Source: Nissolia schottii
Taxonomy: Eukaryota; Streptophyta; Magnoliopsida; Fabales; Fabaceae
Assembly: GCA_003254905.1 (NCBI GenBank)
Contig: QANU01094832.1
Coordinates: forward strand, 936,584 to 1,000,583
Direction: 5' to 3'
Length of the DNA: 64,000 bases
Shown here: one piece after another, positions 63,672-64,000 of the stretch
How the letters are laid out: every line of letters starts with the position of its first letter
Numbering within the stretch: position 1 is the stretch's first letter
Translations under genes and position numbers: made by a program
The notes under the pieces: model-generated
What the model saw: only the letters and a program-made list of their open reading frames with translations
Told to the model about the DNA's origin: nothing
Database searches by the model: none

Positions 63672-64000
63672 ATCTTAATGATGGGAGAGAGGGAAATCGG
63701 TCTCTGTTGCTGCTGTTGTTTATGGTGAGCGATGGATTTCCTGAGGGGTGAAGGGAGGGGGAGTGGGGAGTATATATAGCAGGGGGCCAAGGGAGTGTTT
63801 GGTGCTGGGTGCCAATTCCAAATCTCGTGCGTTGGTGGTTTTGGTAGGTGGGCATAAGGGGTGGCAGAGATGGAAAGGGTGGGTTGGTGGAAGAGTAATG
63901 GTGGCCGTTCGATTCTGGGCTTTCCAATCTACCGGACCATGCAGTGCCACGTGTTAGTGGTGATTGCTGCCCTCAATGAAATAAAGGGGTTTGAGTTTGA
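63672..64000 (-). promoter_or_regulatory. PAL leader and proximal promoter with AC elements
   Basis: On the minus strand: a TATA box (tatatata, 63771-63778) about 100 bases before the ATG; AC-I ACCTACC at 63843-63849 (also containing the H-box core CCTACC); AC-II ACCAACC at 63882-63888; a further AACCACC-type site at 63834-63840; and a G-box CACGTG at 63948-63953. R2R3-MYB binding at AC elements with G/H-box cooperation is the known control of PAL promoters for lignification and elicitor response. The window ends inside this promoter. Confidence 0.75.

Overview
The window is nuclear DNA from a dicot plant, most likely a legume close to soybean. The intron-rich genes, AT-rich spacers, plant-only families (SAUR, RLCK-VII kinase, half-size ABCG transporter, PAL) and plant transposons all fit. 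The legume assignment is inference from remembered protein and repeat similarity; no search was run. I reconstructed seven intact protein-coding genes exon by exon. In each of them the joined exons stay open and sum to a multiple of three.

Layout. 1-448: outer end of a copia-like LTR. 449-5296: decayed Ty3/gypsy element of Tat type on the minus strand. 5297-8250: AT-rich spacer. 8262-8617: orphan TATA box with a tiny spliced ORF. 8757-9298: 0.54-kb TIR element. 9928-12175 (-): PCRK1/2-like receptor-like cytoplasmic kinase. 15891-26363 (+): 15-exon ABCG24/28-type ABC transporter, with SINEs, a MITE and a 186-bp tandem array in its introns. 27475-30239: three DNA-transposon remnants side by side, one of them a hAT with a transposase fragment. 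32037-35571 (+): TRF-like single-Myb telobox protein. 41589-41969 (+): single-exon SAUR. 45107-48551 (-): adenosine kinase. 51645-54134 (-): mitochondrial NAD-isocitrate dehydrogenase catalytic subunit. 56612-58684: TIR element holding a 121-bp tandem array and a nested TRIM-like LTR element. 59138-63671 (-): phenylalanine ammonia-lyase with its proximal promoter up to 64000.

The genes do not form an operon or an obvious biosynthetic cluster. PAL opens the phenylpropanoid pathway, ADK recycles adenosine (including that from SAM-dependent methylation), IDH is a TCA-cycle enzyme, and the kinase belongs to an immune-signalling family. Their proximity looks like ordinary gene order.

I found no convincing undescribed system. 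The most interesting structures are the MITE-derived 121-bp array with a relative in the PAL intron, the TRIM element with an in-frame 33-bp minisatellite, the orphan spliced micro-ORF, a GC-AG intron in the kinase, and SINEs with readable target-site duplications. Splice sites were placed by eye from GT/AG consensus, reading frame and remembered family sequence; UTR limits are approximate.
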